Source: an uncultured Methylococcaceae bacterium
Lineage (GTDB): Bacteria; Pseudomonadota; Gammaproteobacteria; Methylococcales; Methylococcaceae
Length of the DNA stretch: 46,708 nt
NCBI GenBank assembly: GCA_903911305.1
Contig: CAIWDB010000442.1
Coordinates: 1-46,708, forward strand
Direction: 5' to 3'
The stretch's first letter is position 1. Each line of letters begins with the position of its first letter. Shown here piece by piece: positions 1 to 11,718 of this stretch. Under the pieces are notes generated by a model. That model had not been told where the DNA came from, made no database searches, and saw nothing but the letters and a program-made list of their open reading frames with translations. The position numbers and the translations under genes are program-made.

Positions 1-517
1 GCCCCAGTTGGAGGCCGCATTTAGGAAAGGCAAGAAGCGCCAAGTTGGAAAAAGCTGGCGGATGGACGAGACTTACATCAAGGTCAAAGGCCAGTGGAAA
101 TACCGATACCGTGCCGTCGACAAGGACGGCCAGACCATCGGCTTCCTGCTCACCGCCCGTCGGGACGAGAAGGCCGCACTGCGATTCTTCAAGAAGGCCG
201 TCCGCCAACACGGCCTGCCGGACAAGGTCACCATTGACAAGGGCGGTGCCAACACGGCGGCCATCGAGGCGCTCAAGGAGGAAACCGGACAAGAGATCGA
301 GATACGCCAGATCAAGTACCTGAACAATCTGGTCGAGCAGGATCACCGGGCCGTCAAACGGATTGTCCGCCCGATGATGGGGTTCCAAACCTTCCGCTCC
401 GCCCGGGTCACCCTGCAAGGCATCGAACTCATGCACATGATCAAGAAAGGCCAGATGGTGGCTGGCGAAAGCCAAGGTTTGTCTGCCGCAGGACAATTCG
501 ATTCATTGGCCGCCTAA
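1..517 (+). mobile_element. IS6-family (IS26-like) DDE transposase, 5' end cut off by window start
   Basis: ORF 8..517 contains MDETYIKVKGQWKYRYRAVDKDGQTIGFLL, VTIDKGGANTAAIEAL and QIKYLNNLVEQDHRAVKR, characteristic of IS6-family transposase cores; the ORF is open to the window edge. Confidence 0.9.
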
Positions 518-566
518 AAGCCTGTAAGGGCGGCCAAACTGCGGTCGAAGGAATTAACGCAACACA

Positions 567-1051
567 ACTTTGTTACTGCTAGGGGTTTGCGAGATGACCG
601 GCTCACTGGTTTGGCTACCGGGGCAGATGCCTATCTGGTCAAACCCGTCGATATGGATGAACTGGTTTTAGTTTTGCAACGCTTGGCATTGCGTTATGCG
701 GATTTTGCGGTCGATCATGCCAATGAGCCTCGTATCGGTGATGTTGACGGTTGGCACTTCACGCCTGACTGTTTTTATCTAAAGGCTCCGAATGGGATTC
801 AGGTTAAGTTGACGCTCACCGAATCCCAATTGCTTAGGGCATTGTTAAACAAATTGGCGAAAATCTGCCCTTATGTTGAACTTGGAATGGCGATCCATTC
901 ACATCCTGATGACTTCGACAAACACCGTGTCGAGGTTATTATCAGCCGCCTGCGAAGCAAGGTGGAGCGCGAAACCGGAATGCCATTGCCATTGCGGTCC
1001 TATCGAGGGGTAGGTTATAGCCTGAGTTGCAAAACTGATGGGGATGATTAA
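567..1051 (+). pseudogene. 5'-truncated OmpR-type response regulator (end of receiver domain plus winged-helix DNA-binding domain)
   Basis: In-frame reading from ~569: FVTARGLRDDRLTGLATGADAYLVKPVDMDELVLVLQRL (beta4 to alpha5 of a CheY-like receiver), then a winged-helix domain ending LRSKVERETGMPLPLRSYRGVGYSL; the first ~80 receiver residues, including the phospho-Asp, are replaced by IS sequence. Confidence 0.85.
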
Positions 1052-1143
1052 ACTTGAATGATTAATTGATTGGAGTGTCATAGGTTAGTGTATGCAAAAC
1101 TTCTGATGAACTCACTGTTGTTACGCGGTGGCCTAGGATTGGG

Positions 1144-1189
1144 GCGTCAAAGCAAGCCCTTCGACTTCGCTCAGGACAGGCTTTGACGC
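1144..1189. repeat. REP-like imperfect palindrome, GCGTCAAAGC...GGCTTTGACGC
   Basis: Inverted arms GCGTCAAAGC (1144-1153) and GCTTTGACGC (1180-1189) flank CCCTTCGACTTCGCTCAGGACA in an intergenic region. Confidence 0.6.
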
Positions 1190-1314
1190 TCCCGTTTCGT
1201 TAGAAAATAAGCAACTGTTGCGTCCTTGCGTAACATCAGTCACTAAATTGGCTAACTGTTTGTAACATGTCCTAGCATTACAAAAAATAAAATATAACCA
1301 ACAAGGGGGTAAGT

Positions 1315-1974
1315 GTGTTCCAATTTTCTTTCATCCCGGACCTTTCCGGCATTAGCGGTATGCTCCCGTCCATTCACGGCGACGCCGATGCCGCAGGAGC
1401 GGGTTTGGTGGGGTTTCTCGACAATGTGTTGAATTCGATTACTGGTCTTCTTGCAGCAGATGCAGGTTTCCAATGGTTTCCGGGTATCGCCATTTTGGGT
1501 TTGAATATGCACCCTTCACTGGTGCATTTCCCTATTGCCTTCTTGTCGGTTTTTTTCCTATTGGAGATAGTTGGCACTTGGTGGGTGAACGAAAAGATGC
1601 GACAGGTTGCCAGCGCGATGCTTTACTGTGGTGCGTTTGGTGCATTGTTGGCTGTGACTGCGGGGCTTTACGCCGCCAATACCGTTCCCCACGGTCAAGA
1701 TGTCCACGAAATTATGGAATGGCATGAACGGTTTGGATTGACGGTGGCTGGGTTGGCAGTCGTGCTTGGCATTTGGCGGTTTTTAACAAAACATAGCCTT
1801 TCCGGTATGGAAAAGGCGCTGTTTTTATTGCTTTCCACCATTATGACTGTCTGCTTGATATTTGGCGCTGATCTGGGAGGGCTAATGGTTTATGGACATG
1901 GGGTGGCAGTGCAAACCCTACAGCAGACCGATGCGAATCAACACCATATGCACGGTTCAGGCGATGTAAAATAA
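1315..1974 (+). CDS. DUF2231-like multi-pass membrane protein
   Basis: NMHPSLVHFPIAFLSVFFLLEIVGTWW followed by further TM helices and WHERFGLTVAG; GTG start. Confidence 0.7.
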   Translation: MFQFSFIPDLSGISGMLPSIHGDADAAGAGLVGFLDNVLNSITGLLAADAGFQWFPGIAILGLNMHPSLVHFPIAFLSVFFLLEIVGTWWVNEKMRQVASAMLYCGAFGALLAVTAGLYAANTVPHGQDVHEIMEWHERFGLTVAGLAVVLGIWRFLTKHSLSGMEKALFLLLSTIMTVCLIFGADLGGLMVYGHGVAVQTLQQTDANQHHMHGSGDVK

Positions 1975-1997
1975 CTGAGGTGACCGTTGGGTTGGAC

Positions 1998-2014
1998 CGT
2001 CAAAGCTTGTGACG
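1998..2014. repeat. Short palindrome CGTCAAAGCTTGTGACG
   Basis: CGTCA/TGACG arms around AAGCTTG; shares GTCAAAGC with the 1144 and 30270 elements. Confidence 0.4.
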
Positions 2015-2050
2015 ATATGAATCAAGGATCTATGCTGAATTTGCTAAATC

Positions 2051-2581
2051 ATGAATACATTAGGCATCGAAAAGTCCCTCCGTATACCCTATGGCAATCT
2101 TATATCAAGTCGAGCCTTGGGTCTTGGGGCTTATCTTAAGCGATACTTATCAGCAGGGATCGAGTGGAGTTCTAATAGGGAGTTGAGCCTTAGCAAACTC
2201 TGGGGGATGCCTCAAATACTCGCTTTGCTGATGTGTGCCTCGTGTACGACTATCCACACCAAAACGCCTGAAGGCGAATCGGTCACGATGGACGAAGAAC
2301 AATTTGCCGCTTATGTGGAGCAGGTTTTTCGTCACCACAACACCGTAGTTGATGAGTCTCTCTTTGTCATGCCCGATGGATCAGTAGCCACTAACGATCC
2401 GGTTTCACTGGCGGAAATGAAAATGCACCATGCCTGTCAGCCGCTTAACGAGGTTGTTTCTGCATCGGCAACTGGACAGTTAGCCGATGGTTGGTTCAAG
2501 ATGAAGCTTGCCGATTCCGTTCCAGAATGCGAAGCAGCCACACGTATTCTCGAAAAGCTGATTTTGGAAGACAAAAAATAG
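2051..2581 (+). CDS. Small putative lipoprotein of unknown function (true start possibly the internal Met near 2207)
   Basis: MPQILALLMCASCTT resembles a lipobox; downstream is a soluble sequence with no recognised domain. Confidence 0.5.
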   Translation: MNTLGIEKSLRIPYGNLISSRALGLGAYLKRYLSAGIEWSSNRELSLSKLWGMPQILALLMCASCTTIHTKTPEGESVTMDEEQFAAYVEQVFRHHNTVVDESLFVMPDGSVATNDPVSLAEMKMHHACQPLNEVVSASATGQLADGWFKMKLADSVPECEAATRILEKLILEDKK

Positions 2582-2617
2582 TGTTCGCCCTATATTTCAG
2601 AGTTTGTAAAATACCAA

Positions 2618-5206
2618 TCAAGTTGACAAGGACTTTAATTCAAATAAAAGATCCAAGGCTTGCCGTGGACTGACATCCTCGGGTTTGATCTTCTCCAGCT
2701 TGATTAAGGCGGGGTGAGGTTCTGATAGCGCAAATAGGTCGAGTTGCCGTGTTCCCGTATCTTCCCTTTGCTGTTTATAGGCTTTGTTTTCCAAAGTACT
2801 CAGTTTTTCCCGTGCTTTGCCAATGACTGATTTGGGAACGCCAGCCAACGCGGCAACCTGTAGCCCGTAACTCTGGTTGGCGGGTCCTTGTTTAACGGCA
2901 TGTAGAAAGATAATGTGGTCGCCGTGTTCCACCGCGTCAAGGTGTATGTTGCGAATAGTGTCGTATTCATCGGCCAAACTGGTAAGTTCGAAATAGTGTG
3001 TGGCGAATAGCGTGAAGGCTTTTATTTTTAGGGCTAAATGTTCGGCGCAAGCCCAAGCCAACGAAAGCCCGTCAAAGGTGCTAGTGCCTCGTCCCACTTC
3101 ATCCATCAGCACTAAGCTGTTGGGTGTCGCATTGTGGAGAATGTTAGCCGTCTCCGTCATTTCAACCATGAATGTGGATCGCCCTCCGGCCAAGTCGTCG
3201 GATGCCCCAATGCGGGTGAATATCCTGTCGATGGGTCCAATTTCAGCACTTACTGCAGGGACGAACGATCCGATATGTGCGAGCAATACAATCAGTGCAT
3301 TTTGCCTCATATAAGTTGATTTGCCACCCATATTGGGTCCGGTTATGATTAACATACGGCAATCCGGGCCTGTTTCAAGGTCATTCGGCACAAATGGATT
3401 TTCGCAAGTTTGCTCAACGACTAAGTGTCTGCCACCGGCAATTCGTATTCCGGGTACATCATTAAACTGAGGTGCGTTGAGCTTCAGGCTATCGGCCCGT
3501 TCCGCAAAATTGGCGAGGACATCCAATTCTGCCATACCCTGAGCGCAATGTTGCAAATTTAGGATTTCAAGTGCCAAGCTTTCCAGCAGCTCGTCATATG
3601 TGGCTTTTTCCATGGCAAGGGCTTTTTCGCGAGCGCTTAACACCTTATCTTCAAATGCCTTTAATTCAGACGTGATATATCGTTCTGCGTTAGCCAGGGT
3701 TTGTTTACGGGTATAGTTATCGGGGATTTTGACCGCGTGCGCCTTGGAAATTTCAATGTAAAAGCCTTGTACCCGGTTGTAGCCAACCTTAAGGGCGTTT
3801 ATACCGGTGCGCTCCCGTTCACGCTGCTCCATATCCAGCAAAAACTGGTCGGCATTTTGGCTTAAATTTCTCAATTCATCCAATTCAGCATTGAAACCTT
3901 CGCGTATGACGCCCCCGTCACGGATAAGCATGGGTGGATTATCGACCAAGGCCCGTTTAAGCAGGTTTACCAAGTCGGGATGCTCACCTATTCTTATGCG
4001 CAATTCAGAGAGCAACTGGGGTTCCAAGCCCTTTAACTGTTCGCGCAATTCTGGACAGACGGAAAGTGATAGGGCTAATGTCGACAAATCACGTGGTCTG
4101 GCCGATTTCAAAGCAATGCGGGCGGTAATCCGTTCAATATCGCCAATTCCCTTGAGCGTGTCATGGATGATGTCGTAAAGCTTGCTTTGCAATAATGTGC
4201 CGATGGTTTGATGTCGAGCGATTAAGATTTGCCGGTCACGCAGTGGATTATGCAGCCAACGTCTCAACAGGCGGCTACCCATTGCTGTGGAAGTCCGGTC
4301 AATAACCCCGAAAAGTGTGAATTCCATATGGCCTGTCGGGTGGAAATCCAGTTCAAGATTGCGCCGACTTGCGGCATCAAGGAGAATAGTTTCATCTCCC
4401 TTGTCGATATGCAGTCCCTGAATGTGGGGTAGGGCACGTTTTTGAGTGTCTTTCACGTATTGCAATAGGCAACCCGCGCAGGCGATTGCCGCTTCGGCAT
4501 CGTCGCAACCGAATCCTTTGAGATCTCGAATTTCGAAATGTTGAAGCAATAGTTGACGGGCGCTGACCGGGTCAAAGTGCCAGTAAGGTTGGCGGGTCAA
4601 GCCCTTCCTATTGGCGATGGGGGAAGGAATAGGCCAGTCTTCGGGTATCAGAATCTCGGCAGGATTGATTCGTTCAAGTTCGCCCATCAATCTATCGGTA
4701 TCATTCACCTCAATCAGTACAAAACGACCAGTGGACAAGTCAAGGTAGGCAAAGCCAAATTTTGAACCCAAAGGGGCCAAGGCGACGAGGAGATTCTCAC
4801 GCCTTTCCTCTAAAAAAGCTTCATCGGTGACCGTTCCCGGGGTTACGACACGAACGACTTTACGATCAACAGGACCTTTTGAGGTAGCAGGGTCGCCAAT
4901 CTGTTCGCAAATGGCAACAGATTCCCCAAGCCTAATCAGTTTGGATAAATAAGCCTCGACTGCATGATAGGGTATGCCTGCCATAGGTATGCGTTGTCCG
5001 GCCGATTCGCCCCGGTGGGTGAGCGTAATGTTTAACAGTTGGGAGGCTTTGCGTGCATCATCGTAGAATAATTCATAAAAGTCACCCATTCGGTAAAACA
5101 ACAGCCGGTTAGGATGGTCGGCTTTCATGCTCAAATATTGCCGCATCATGGGGGTGTGCTTTTCCAAGCTTGGCATATGGATAGTCAGTGTTTGAACGGT
5201 GGTCAA
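2618..5206 (-). CDS. mutS: DNA mismatch repair protein MutS
   Basis: Full-length 862 aa; Walker [44 protein letters not shown]-terminal [29 protein letters not shown]. Confidence 0.98.
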   Translation of the reverse strand: MTTVQTLTIHMPSLEKHTPMMRQYLSMKADHPNRLLFYRMGDFYELFYDDARKASQLLNITLTHRGESAGQRIPMAGIPYHAVEAYLSKLIRLGESVAICEQIGDPATSKGPVDRKVVRVVTPGTVTDEAFLEERRENLLVALAPLGSKFGFAYLDLSTGRFVLIEVNDTDRLMGELERINPAEILIPEDWPIPSPIANRKGLTRQPYWHFDPVSARQLLLQHFEIRDLKGFGCDDAEAAIACAGCLLQYVKDTQKRALPHIQGLHIDKGDETILLDAASRRNLELDFHPTGHMEFTLFGVIDRTSTAMGSRLLRRWLHNPLRDRQILIARHQTIGTLLQSKLYDIIHDTLKGIGDIERITARIALKSARPRDLSTLALSLSVCPELREQLKGLEPQLLSELRIRIGEHPDLVNLLKRALVDNPPMLIRDGGVIREGFNAELDELRNLSQNADQFLLDMEQRERERTGINALKVGYNRVQGFYIEISKAHAVKIPDNYTRKQTLANAERYITSELKAFEDKVLSAREKALAMEKATYDELLESLALEILNLQHCAQGMAELDVLANFAERADSLKLNAPQFNDVPGIRIAGGRHLVVEQTCENPFVPNDLETGPDCRMLIITGPNMGGKSTYMRQNALIVLLAHIGSFVPAVSAEIGPIDRIFTRIGASDDLAGGRSTFMVEMTETANILHNATPNSLVLMDEVGRGTSTFDGLSLAWACAEHLALKIKAFTLFATHYFELTSLADEYDTIRNIHLDAVEHGDHIIFLHAVKQGPANQSYGLQVAALAGVPKSVIGKAREKLSTLENKAYKQQREDTGTRQLDLFALSEPHPALIKLEKIKPEDVSPRQALDLLFELKSLST

Positions 5207-5322
5207 AGTAATGATAGGCTCTTAGATGTGAAAGTGTGAGGTGAATTATCCAATGCAAGCCACCAAAAAGAGAAGTTGAAATTTAACCGTACACAGAATT
5301 GAAGAAAACCTCAGTCACACTG

Positions 5323-5351
5323 TTGACGACTTCAACAGAATTATGCATAAT
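5323..5351 (+). promoter_or_regulatory. Sigma70-type promoter for tRNA-Arg (TTGACG - 17 bp - CATAAT)
   Basis: TTGACG at 5323-5328, CATAAT at 5346-5351, about 16 bp before the tRNA 5' end. Confidence 0.65.
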
Positions 5352-5367
5352 GCACATTCTTTTTAGT

Positions 5368-5444
5368 GCGCCCGTAGCTCAGTTGGATAGAGTACCTGGC
5401 TACGAACTAGGTGGTCGGGAGTTCGAATCTCTCCGGGCGCGCCA
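5368..5444 (+). tRNA. tRNA-Arg(ACG)
   Basis: Acceptor GCGCCCG/CGGGCGC, anticodon loop CTACGAA, TTCGAAT T-loop, encoded CCA. Confidence 0.95.
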
Positions 5445-5509
5445 TTAATTAGGTAAGCAATCAGTCAAAGCATGTACCATCTTGCCGAGGCTAGTTAAAT
5501 CAAGATTCT

Positions 5510-5585
<76 letters not shown>

Positions 5586-5594
5586 AAGATTGAG

Positions 5595-5626
5595 AGGCTT
5601 ACAAATATGATTGTAAGCCTTTTTTG
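5595..5626 (+). terminator. Rho-independent terminator after tRNA-Asn
   Basis: Perfect 10-bp stem AGGCTTACAA / TTGTAAGCCT followed by a T run. Confidence 0.9.
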
Positions 5627-5711
5627 TTTGTATAGAGTAAAAAATAGGATTATTAACCAATCCCGTAAACGTTTATGATAGATGATTGGTTGGAATTAAA
5701 GCGATAATTAG

Positions 5712-5740
5712 TTGACGACAGTACGCAGTTAATGTAAAAT
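5712..5740 (+). promoter_or_regulatory. Sigma70-type promoter for the rpsL operon (TTGACG - 17 bp - TAAAAT)
   Basis: TTGACG 5712-5717, TAAAAT 5735-5740, 17-bp spacer, upstream of rpsL. Confidence 0.75.
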
Positions 5741-5840
5741 GAACGGCTACATTGTAAGCTCTGAATGAGTTTGTTCGCCAAACAAACTTTAAAATAGAGC
5801 GACCATATCTAAAGCCAAGATAAATATTCGGAGTTTTGTG

Positions 5841-6215
5841 ATGCCCACAATCAATCAGTTGGTTAGGAAGCCTAGAGAAAGGCAGGTGGAGAAGAGCAAC
5901 GTGCCGGCCCTAAATAGTTGCCCGCAAAAGCGTGGTGTATGTACTCGAGTGTACACAACAACGCCAAAAAAGCCTAACTCAGCATTGAGGAAAGTTGCGC
6001 GTGTGCGCCTTACTAATGGTGCTGAAGTATCAAGCTACATAGGTGGGGAAGGTCATAATCTGCAGGAGCATTCGGTTGTTTTGATTCGTGGGGGGCGTGT
6101 CAAGGATTTGCCTGGTGTCCGTTATCATGTTGTTCGTGGTAGTTTAGATACCTCGGGCGTACAAAAGCGTAGGCAAGGTCGTTCTAAATACGGTGCGAAA
6201 CGTCCTAAAAGTTAA
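5841..6215 (+). CDS. rpsL: 30S ribosomal protein S12
   Basis: [15 protein letters not shown]...[22 protein letters not shown]...[17 protein letters not shown]. Confidence 0.99.
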   Translation: MPTINQLVRKPRERQVEKSNVPALNSCPQKRGVCTRVYTTTPKKPNSALRKVARVRLTNGAEVSSYIGGEGHNLQEHSVVLIRGGRVKDLPGVRYHVVRGSLDTSGVQKRRQGRSKYGAKRPKS

Positions 6216-6240
6216 TTAAATATTCTTAAGTTGACCCTAT

Positions 6241-6711
6241 ATGTCTAGAAGAAGAAATTCTGAGAAACGTGAAATAAATCCAGATCCGCGTTTTGGAAGC
6301 CTGGTACTCGCGAGATTTGTAAATATGCTTATGCAGGATGGTAAAAAATCTGTTGCAGAGCGTATCGTGTATGATGCCTTAGACCAGATCGAAGGGAAAA
6401 CGAGCCTAAACTCATTGGAAGTACTGAATAAAGCATTGGAAAATGTACAGCCTGTTGTTGAGGTTAAGTCACGTAGGGTGGGTGGTGCCACTTATCAGGT
6501 TCCAGTTGAAGTGAGACCGGCTAGGCGAATGGCTTTAGCGATGCGTTGGCTAATCGACGCGGCTCATAAGCGGAGCGAGAAGGGAATGGAACTAAAACTT
6601 GCAGCGGAACTGATTGATGCGGGTGATAATCGCGGCACGGCAGTGAAAAAACGCGAAGATACGCATAAAATGGCGGAAGCGAACAAGGCTTTTTCGCATT
6701 ACCGTTGGTAG
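6241..6711 (+). CDS. rpsG: 30S ribosomal protein S7
   Basis: [31 protein letters not shown]...[15 protein letters not shown]. Confidence 0.99.
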   Translation: MSRRRNSEKREINPDPRFGSLVLARFVNMLMQDGKKSVAERIVYDALDQIEGKTSLNSLEVLNKALENVQPVVEVKSRRVGGATYQVPVEVRPARRMALAMRWLIDAAHKRSEKGMELKLAAELIDAGDNRGTAVKKREDTHKMAEANKAFSHYRW

Positions 6712-6760
6712 GTAGTGCATTTTATCTAAATTTGGATTTATTGACTAAAAGGTTTTTGCA

Positions 6761-8860
6761 GTGGCACGTAGTACTCCTATAGAAAGATATCGCAATATTG
6801 GTATTTCCGCACATATTGACGCAGGTAAGACTACCACCACTGAGCGTGTATTGTTTTACACAGGTATTAACCATAAGATCGGGGAAGTACACGATGGTGC
6901 TGCTACAATGGATTGGATGGAGCAAGAACAAGAGCGTGGAATTACAATTACGTCTGCTGCAACGACGACTTATTGGCGTGGGATGGGATTAAATTATCCA
7001 GAGCACAGAATTAACATTATTGATACACCTGGGCACGTCGATTTCACTATTGAAGTGGAACGTTCAATGCGTGTATTGGATGGAGCATGTATGGTGTACT
7101 GTGCTGTGGGTGGAGTACAGCCACAATCAGAAACAGTATGGAGACAAGCCATAAAATATGGCGTACCAAGAATAGCGTTCGTCAACAAAATGGATAGGTC
7201 AGGGGCTGATTTTTTTAAAGTCCAAAAACAAATGTGTGATCGTTTACATGCCAATCCAATTCCTATTCAAGTGCCTATTGGTGCTGAAGAAAATTTTATA
7301 GGTGTGATTGATCTTGTAAAAATGAAATCCATTATATGGAATGAAGAAGATAATGGATCAACTTTTGTTTATTCTGATATACCTGAGTCCTTACTGGACG
7401 AGGCGAATGAATGGCGGGAGAAGATGATTGAAGCTGCCGCTGAGTCTAGCGAAGATCTGATGGAAAAGTATTTTGAAGGGATTGATCTTACAGAGCAGGA
7501 AATTATGCAGGGATTACGCAAGCGAACTATAGCTTTGGAAATAGTTCCAATGTTGTGTGGTTCAGCCTTTAAAAATAAAGGTGTTCAAGCAATGTTGGAT
7601 GCTGTTATTGATTACTTGCCTTCACCGATTGATGTACCGGCTATTAAAGGAATTGATGCAAATACCGAGCAACCAGTTGAGCGCAGATCTGCAGATGATG
7701 AGCCATTCGCTGCATTAGCTTTTAAAATTATGACTGACCCATTTGTCGGAAGCTTAACATTTGTTCGTGTGTACTCAGGTGTTTTGAATTCTGGAGATAG
7801 TATTATTTGTTCGCATCGGAACAATAAAGAAAGAATTGGGCGTTTACTTTTAATGCACGCAAATACGCGTGAGGAAATTAAAGAAATACGTGCAGGTGAT
7901 ATAGCTGCATGCGTTGGTTTGAAAGATATTGTCACAGGTACTACTTTATCTTCTACAGATAAACCCGTTGTGCTTGAACGTATGGAGTTTCCAGAACCGG
8001 TAATATCTGTTGCAGTAGAGCCGAAAACAAAAAGCGATCAAGAAAAAATGGGCCTTGCATTGCAACGCCTTGCTCAGGAAGATCCGTCATTTCGAGTACA
8101 TACGGATGAAGAGTCAGGACAAACCATCATTTCTGGTATGGGGGAACTGCATTTAGAAATTATTGTGGATCGTATGAAAAGGGAATTTAAAGTAGATGCA
8201 AGTGTGGGAGCTCCTCAAGTGGCTTATCGTGAAACGATTCGCAAGAAAGTTGAGCAAGAAGGAAAGTTTGTAAGGCAAAGTGGGGGACGGGGTCAATATG
8301 GTCACGTTTGGTTACGCATTGAACCAAGGGAAGAGGGAGGTTATGAATTTGTAAACGGAATTGTAGGTGGTGTTGTACCAAAAGAATACATACCTGCGGT
8401 AGATAAAGGAATTCAAGAATCCCTTAAGAACGGTATTGTAGCTGGTTATCCAATAGTCGATGTGAAAGTAACATTATTTGATGGTTCATATCATGATGTA
8501 GACTCAAACGAAATGGCGTTCAAAATAGCTGGTTCCATGGGTTTTAAGGAAGGTGCAAGAAAGGCATCCCCAATTCTACTTGAACCAATAATGGGCGTGG
8601 AAGTGGAAACTCCAGAAGACTATATGGGCGATGTAGTGGGAGACTTAAATCGTCGAAGAGGGATGATACTTGGAATGGACGATAATGCAGGCATAAAAGT
8701 TTTGAAGGCGGAAGTGCCATTGGCTGAAATGTTTGGATACTCGACTACTCTAAGATCGCTAAGTCAAGGACGGGCAACATACTCAATGGAATTCAAAAAA
8801 TATCAAGAAGCACCAACAAACATAGCTGAAGCCGTTATCAAAAAAGCAACGGTAGTTTAA
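6761..8860 (+). CDS. fusA: Elongation factor G
   Basis: GTG start; [32 protein letters not shown], full 699 aa. Confidence 0.99.
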   Translation: MARSTPIERYRNIGISAHIDAGKTTTTERVLFYTGINHKIGEVHDGAATMDWMEQEQERGITITSAATTTYWRGMGLNYPEHRINIIDTPGHVDFTIEVERSMRVLDGACMVYCAVGGVQPQSETVWRQAIKYGVPRIAFVNKMDRSGADFFKVQKQMCDRLHANPIPIQVPIGAEENFIGVIDLVKMKSIIWNEEDNGSTFVYSDIPESLLDEANEWREKMIEAAAESSEDLMEKYFEGIDLTEQEIMQGLRKRTIALEIVPMLCGSAFKNKGVQAMLDAVIDYLPSPIDVPAIKGIDANTEQPVERRSADDEPFAALAFKIMTDPFVGSLTFVRVYSGVLNSGDSIICSHRNNKERIGRLLLMHANTREEIKEIRAGDIAACVGLKDIVTGTTLSSTDKPVVLERMEFPEPVISVAVEPKTKSDQEKMGLALQRLAQEDPSFRVHTDEESGQTIISGMGELHLEIIVDRMKREFKVDASVGAPQVAYRETIRKKVEQEGKFVRQSGGRGQYGHVWLRIEPREEGGYEFVNGIVGGVVPKEYIPAVDKGIQESLKNGIVAGYPIVDVKVTLFDGSYHDVDSNEMAFKIAGSMGFKEGARKASPILLEPIMGVEVETPEDYMGDVVGDLNRRRGMILGMDDNAGIKVLKAEVPLAEMFGYSTTLRSLSQGRATYSMEFKKYQEAPTNIAEAVIKKATVV

Positions 8861-8897
8861 TAAAAATCTAAATTTGAAGTATAGAGGTATATAGGCC

Positions 8898-10088
8898 GTG
8901 GCCAAAGAAAAATTTTCGCGCACAAAGCCGCATGTAAACGTAGGAACCATTGGTCATGTAGACCATGGTAAGACCACTTTGACGGCAGCACTGACCAAGA
9001 TCGGAGCAGAGCGCTTCGGCGGTGAATTCAAAGCATACGACCAGATTGACGCGGCTCCGGAAGAACGTGCTCGTGGTATTACGATTGCTACGGCTCATGT
9101 CGAATATGAGTCCCCGAACCGCCATTATGCGCATGTGGATTGCCCGGGCCATGCCGACTATGTGAAGAATATGATTACAGGTGCGGCGCAGATGGACGGT
9201 GCAATCCTAGTCTGCTCGGCAGCCGACGGCCCTATGCCGCAGACTCGCGAACACATCCTGTTGGCCCGCCAAGTCGGTGTTCCCTACATCGTTGTCTACT
9301 TGAACAAGGCGGACATGGTTGACGATGCCGAATTGCTGGAACTGGTCGAGATGGAGCTGCGCGAACTGCTCGACAAGTACGATTTTCCTGGCGACGATAC
9401 GCCCATCGTAACTGGATCTGCATTGAAGGCGCTGGAAGGCGACCAGAGTGACATCGGCATACCCTCAATCATCAAACTGGTTGAAGCATTGGACAGCTAC
9501 ATACCAATGCCCGAGCGCCCGATTGACAAACCCTTCCTAATGCCGATTGAAGACGTGTTCTCGATTTCTGGTCGCGGCACCGTGGTAACTGGACGTGTGG
9601 AACGTGGCATCATCAAAGTAGGCGAAGAAGTCGAGATCGTCGGATTGAAGGCCACGGTAAAGACCACCTGCACAGGTGTTGAAATGTTCCGCAAGCTATT
9701 GGATCAAGGACAGGCAGGCGACAACGTAGGTGTCTTGTTGAGAGGCACCAAACGAGAAGACGTGGAGCGCGGTCAAGTGTTGGCAAAAGTGGGTTCGATA
9801 ACCCCGCACACGCACTTTGAGGCCGAAATCTACGTGTTATCGAAGGAAGAGGGCGGTCGACACACTCCATTCTTCAATGGCTATCGTCCCCAGTTTTACT
9901 TCCGCACAACCGACGTAACAGGTGCGGCCGAATTGCCGGAAGGCGTGGAAATGGTCATGCCGGGCGATAACATTAAAATCAACGTGAAGTTGATTGCACC
10001 GATAGCAATGGAAGAAGGCTTGCGTTTTGCCATACGAGAAGGTGGTCGCACTGTAGGTGCCGGCGTAGTTTCAAAAGTCATTGCTTAA
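8898..10088 (+). CDS. tuf: Elongation factor Tu
   Basis: GTG start; [33 protein letters not shown]...[14 protein letters not shown]. Confidence 0.99.
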   Translation: MAKEKFSRTKPHVNVGTIGHVDHGKTTLTAALTKIGAERFGGEFKAYDQIDAAPEERARGITIATAHVEYESPNRHYAHVDCPGHADYVKNMITGAAQMDGAILVCSAADGPMPQTREHILLARQVGVPYIVVYLNKADMVDDAELLELVEMELRELLDKYDFPGDDTPIVTGSALKALEGDQSDIGIPSIIKLVEALDSYIPMPERPIDKPFLMPIEDVFSISGRGTVVTGRVERGIIKVGEEVEIVGLKATVKTTCTGVEMFRKLLDQGQAGDNVGVLLRGTKREDVERGQVLAKVGSITPHTHFEAEIYVLSKEEGGRHTPFFNGYRPQFYFRTTDVTGAAELPEGVEMVMPGDNIKINVKLIAPIAMEEGLRFAIREGGRTVGAGVVSKVIA

Positions 10089-10151
10089 AAAATTAGCGCT
10101 AAGGATCATTAAACAATTAAGGTACTTAGCGAATCCAGAGTTCCAAAGCAC

Positions 10152-10227
10152 AGGTCAGTAGCTCAATTGGTAGAGCAGCGGTCTCCAAAACCGCAGGTTG
10201 GGGGTTCGAGACCCTCCTGGCCTGCCA
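10152..10227 (+). tRNA. tRNA-Trp(CCA)
   Basis: Acceptor AGGTCAG/CTGGCCT, anticodon loop CTCCAAA, TTCGAGA, encoded CCA; between tuf and secE. Confidence 0.95.
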
Positions 10228-10285
10228 CATCTTTGTGGTTAAGGCATCAATGTCCTAATCAAGACCATTCGAGAAAATAATAAAC

Positions 10286-10663
10286 ATGGCAGCCCAAGAA
10301 GAATCAAGCGCCTCGATTTTTGACACCGCTAAATTGGTGCTAGTAATAGTCTTGCTAGTTTTAGGTATTGTGGGATTTTATTATTTTGCTTCTTATGCAT
10401 TGGTATACCGGGTTATTGGTATATTGATAGTATTTGGTTTAGCCGCAGCTATAGTATTTACTACAGCGATTGGTCGACAAGCATGGGGATTCATAACTGA
10501 ATCCAAGATGGAAGTTAGAAAAGTTATTTGGCCAACTCGACAAGAGACCATGCAAGCTACTATGTTAGTGGTCGCAGTTGTATTTGGTGTTGCTTTAATG
10601 CTAGGTTTTATAGATTGGTTTTTAGGCAAAGGTGTTGCTTGGCTGACCGGGCAGAAGGTGTGA
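10286..10663 (+). CDS. secE: Preprotein translocase subunit SecE
   Basis: Three TM segments; C-terminal [36 protein letters not shown]. Confidence 0.95.
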   Translation: MAAQEESSASIFDTAKLVLVIVLLVLGIVGFYYFASYALVYRVIGILIVFGLAAAIVFTTAIGRQAWGFITESKMEVRKVIWPTRQETMQATMLVVAVVFGVALMLGFIDWFLGKGVAWLTGQKV

Positions 10664-10664
10664 A

Positions 10665-11198
10665 ATGGCATTACGATGGTATGTCATTCATGCTTATTCA
10701 AATTTTGAAAATCAAGTTAAGAAAGCTCTTGAAGAAAGAGTTAAACGAGCTGGTCTTGAGCAATTCTTTGGCAAGATATTAGTGCCTACTGAAGAAGTAG
10801 TTGAAATGCGCCAAGGACAGCAAAGAAAAAGTGAAAGAAAGTTTTTCCCTGGTTACGTTTTGGTGCAAATGGAGTTGAATGATGAAACATGGCATCTTGT
10901 AAAAGAAATACCAAGAGTTCTTGGGTTTATCGGAGGAACATCAGACCGTCCTGCGCCAATAACTGAGGCGGAGGCTGAAGCAATACTCAACCGTGTTGAA
11001 GCGGGCGTCAATAAGCCTAGGCCGAAAATACTGTTTGAGGTCGGCGAAGTGGTAAGAGTTATTGAAGGTCCTTTCAAAGACTTCAATGGTGTAGTTGAAG
11101 AAGTAAACTACGAGAAAAGCAAGCTTAGAGTTTCAGTACTCATATTTGGCCGTTCCACTCCTGTAGAATTGGATTTTGGTCAAGTTGAAAAGGCTTGA
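10665..11198 (+). CDS. nusG: Transcription termination/antitermination protein NusG
   Basis: [39 protein letters not shown] segment [23 protein letters not shown]. Confidence 0.98.
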   Translation: MALRWYVIHAYSNFENQVKKALEERVKRAGLEQFFGKILVPTEEVVEMRQGQQRKSERKFFPGYVLVQMELNDETWHLVKEIPRVLGFIGGTSDRPAPITEAEAEAILNRVEAGVNKPRPKILFEVGEVVRVIEGPFKDFNGVVEEVNYEKSKLRVSVLIFGRSTPVELDFGQVEKA

Positions 11199-11286
11199 AC
11201 CAACGCAATACAGAAATTACTGGTTGTCGTTGCTTACATAAACGGGGAGCTTGCTGTAGCAAGCGATTAACCCACTGGAGTATTAA

Positions 11287-11718
11287 ATGGCAAAAAAAAT
11301 AACAGGTTATATTAAATTACAAGTTAAAGCCGGAGAGGCAAATCCAAGCCCTCCAATTGGACCAGCCCTCGGTCAGCGTGGCGTAAACATTATGGAGTTT
11401 TGCAAAGCATTCAATGCGCAAACTCAGAATGTAGAGAAAGGTATGCCATTGCCAGTCGTCATCACCGTATACAGCGACCGAAGCTTTACCTTTATCATGA
11501 AAACCCCACCAGCTACCTTCCTGCTAAAAAAAGCAGCAGGGTTGAAGAGTGGGAGTGCTGTTCCTAACAAAACCAAGGTTGGTAAACTTCACAGGGATCA
11601 ACTGGCTGAAATTGCAACCACTAAAATGCCAGATTTGACAGCAGCGGATATGGAAGCAGCGATCCGCACTATTGCAGGAAGCGCACGAAGCATGGGTTTG
11701 GATGTGGAGGGTTTATAA
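11287..11718 (+). CDS. rplK: 50S ribosomal protein L11
   Basis: [41 protein letters not shown]. Confidence 0.99.
   Translation: MAKKITGYIKLQVKAGEANPSPPIGPALGQRGVNIMEFCKAFNAQTQNVEKGMPLPVVITVYSDRSFTFIMKTPPATFLLKKAAGLKSGSAVPNKTKVGKLHRDQLAEIATTKMPDLTAADMEAAIRTIAGSARSMGLDVEGL

Noticed and set aside
5841-6215. Possible streptomycin-resistance changes in rpsL
   Set aside because: The classical lysines in TTPKKPNS and GGRVKDLPG are retained.
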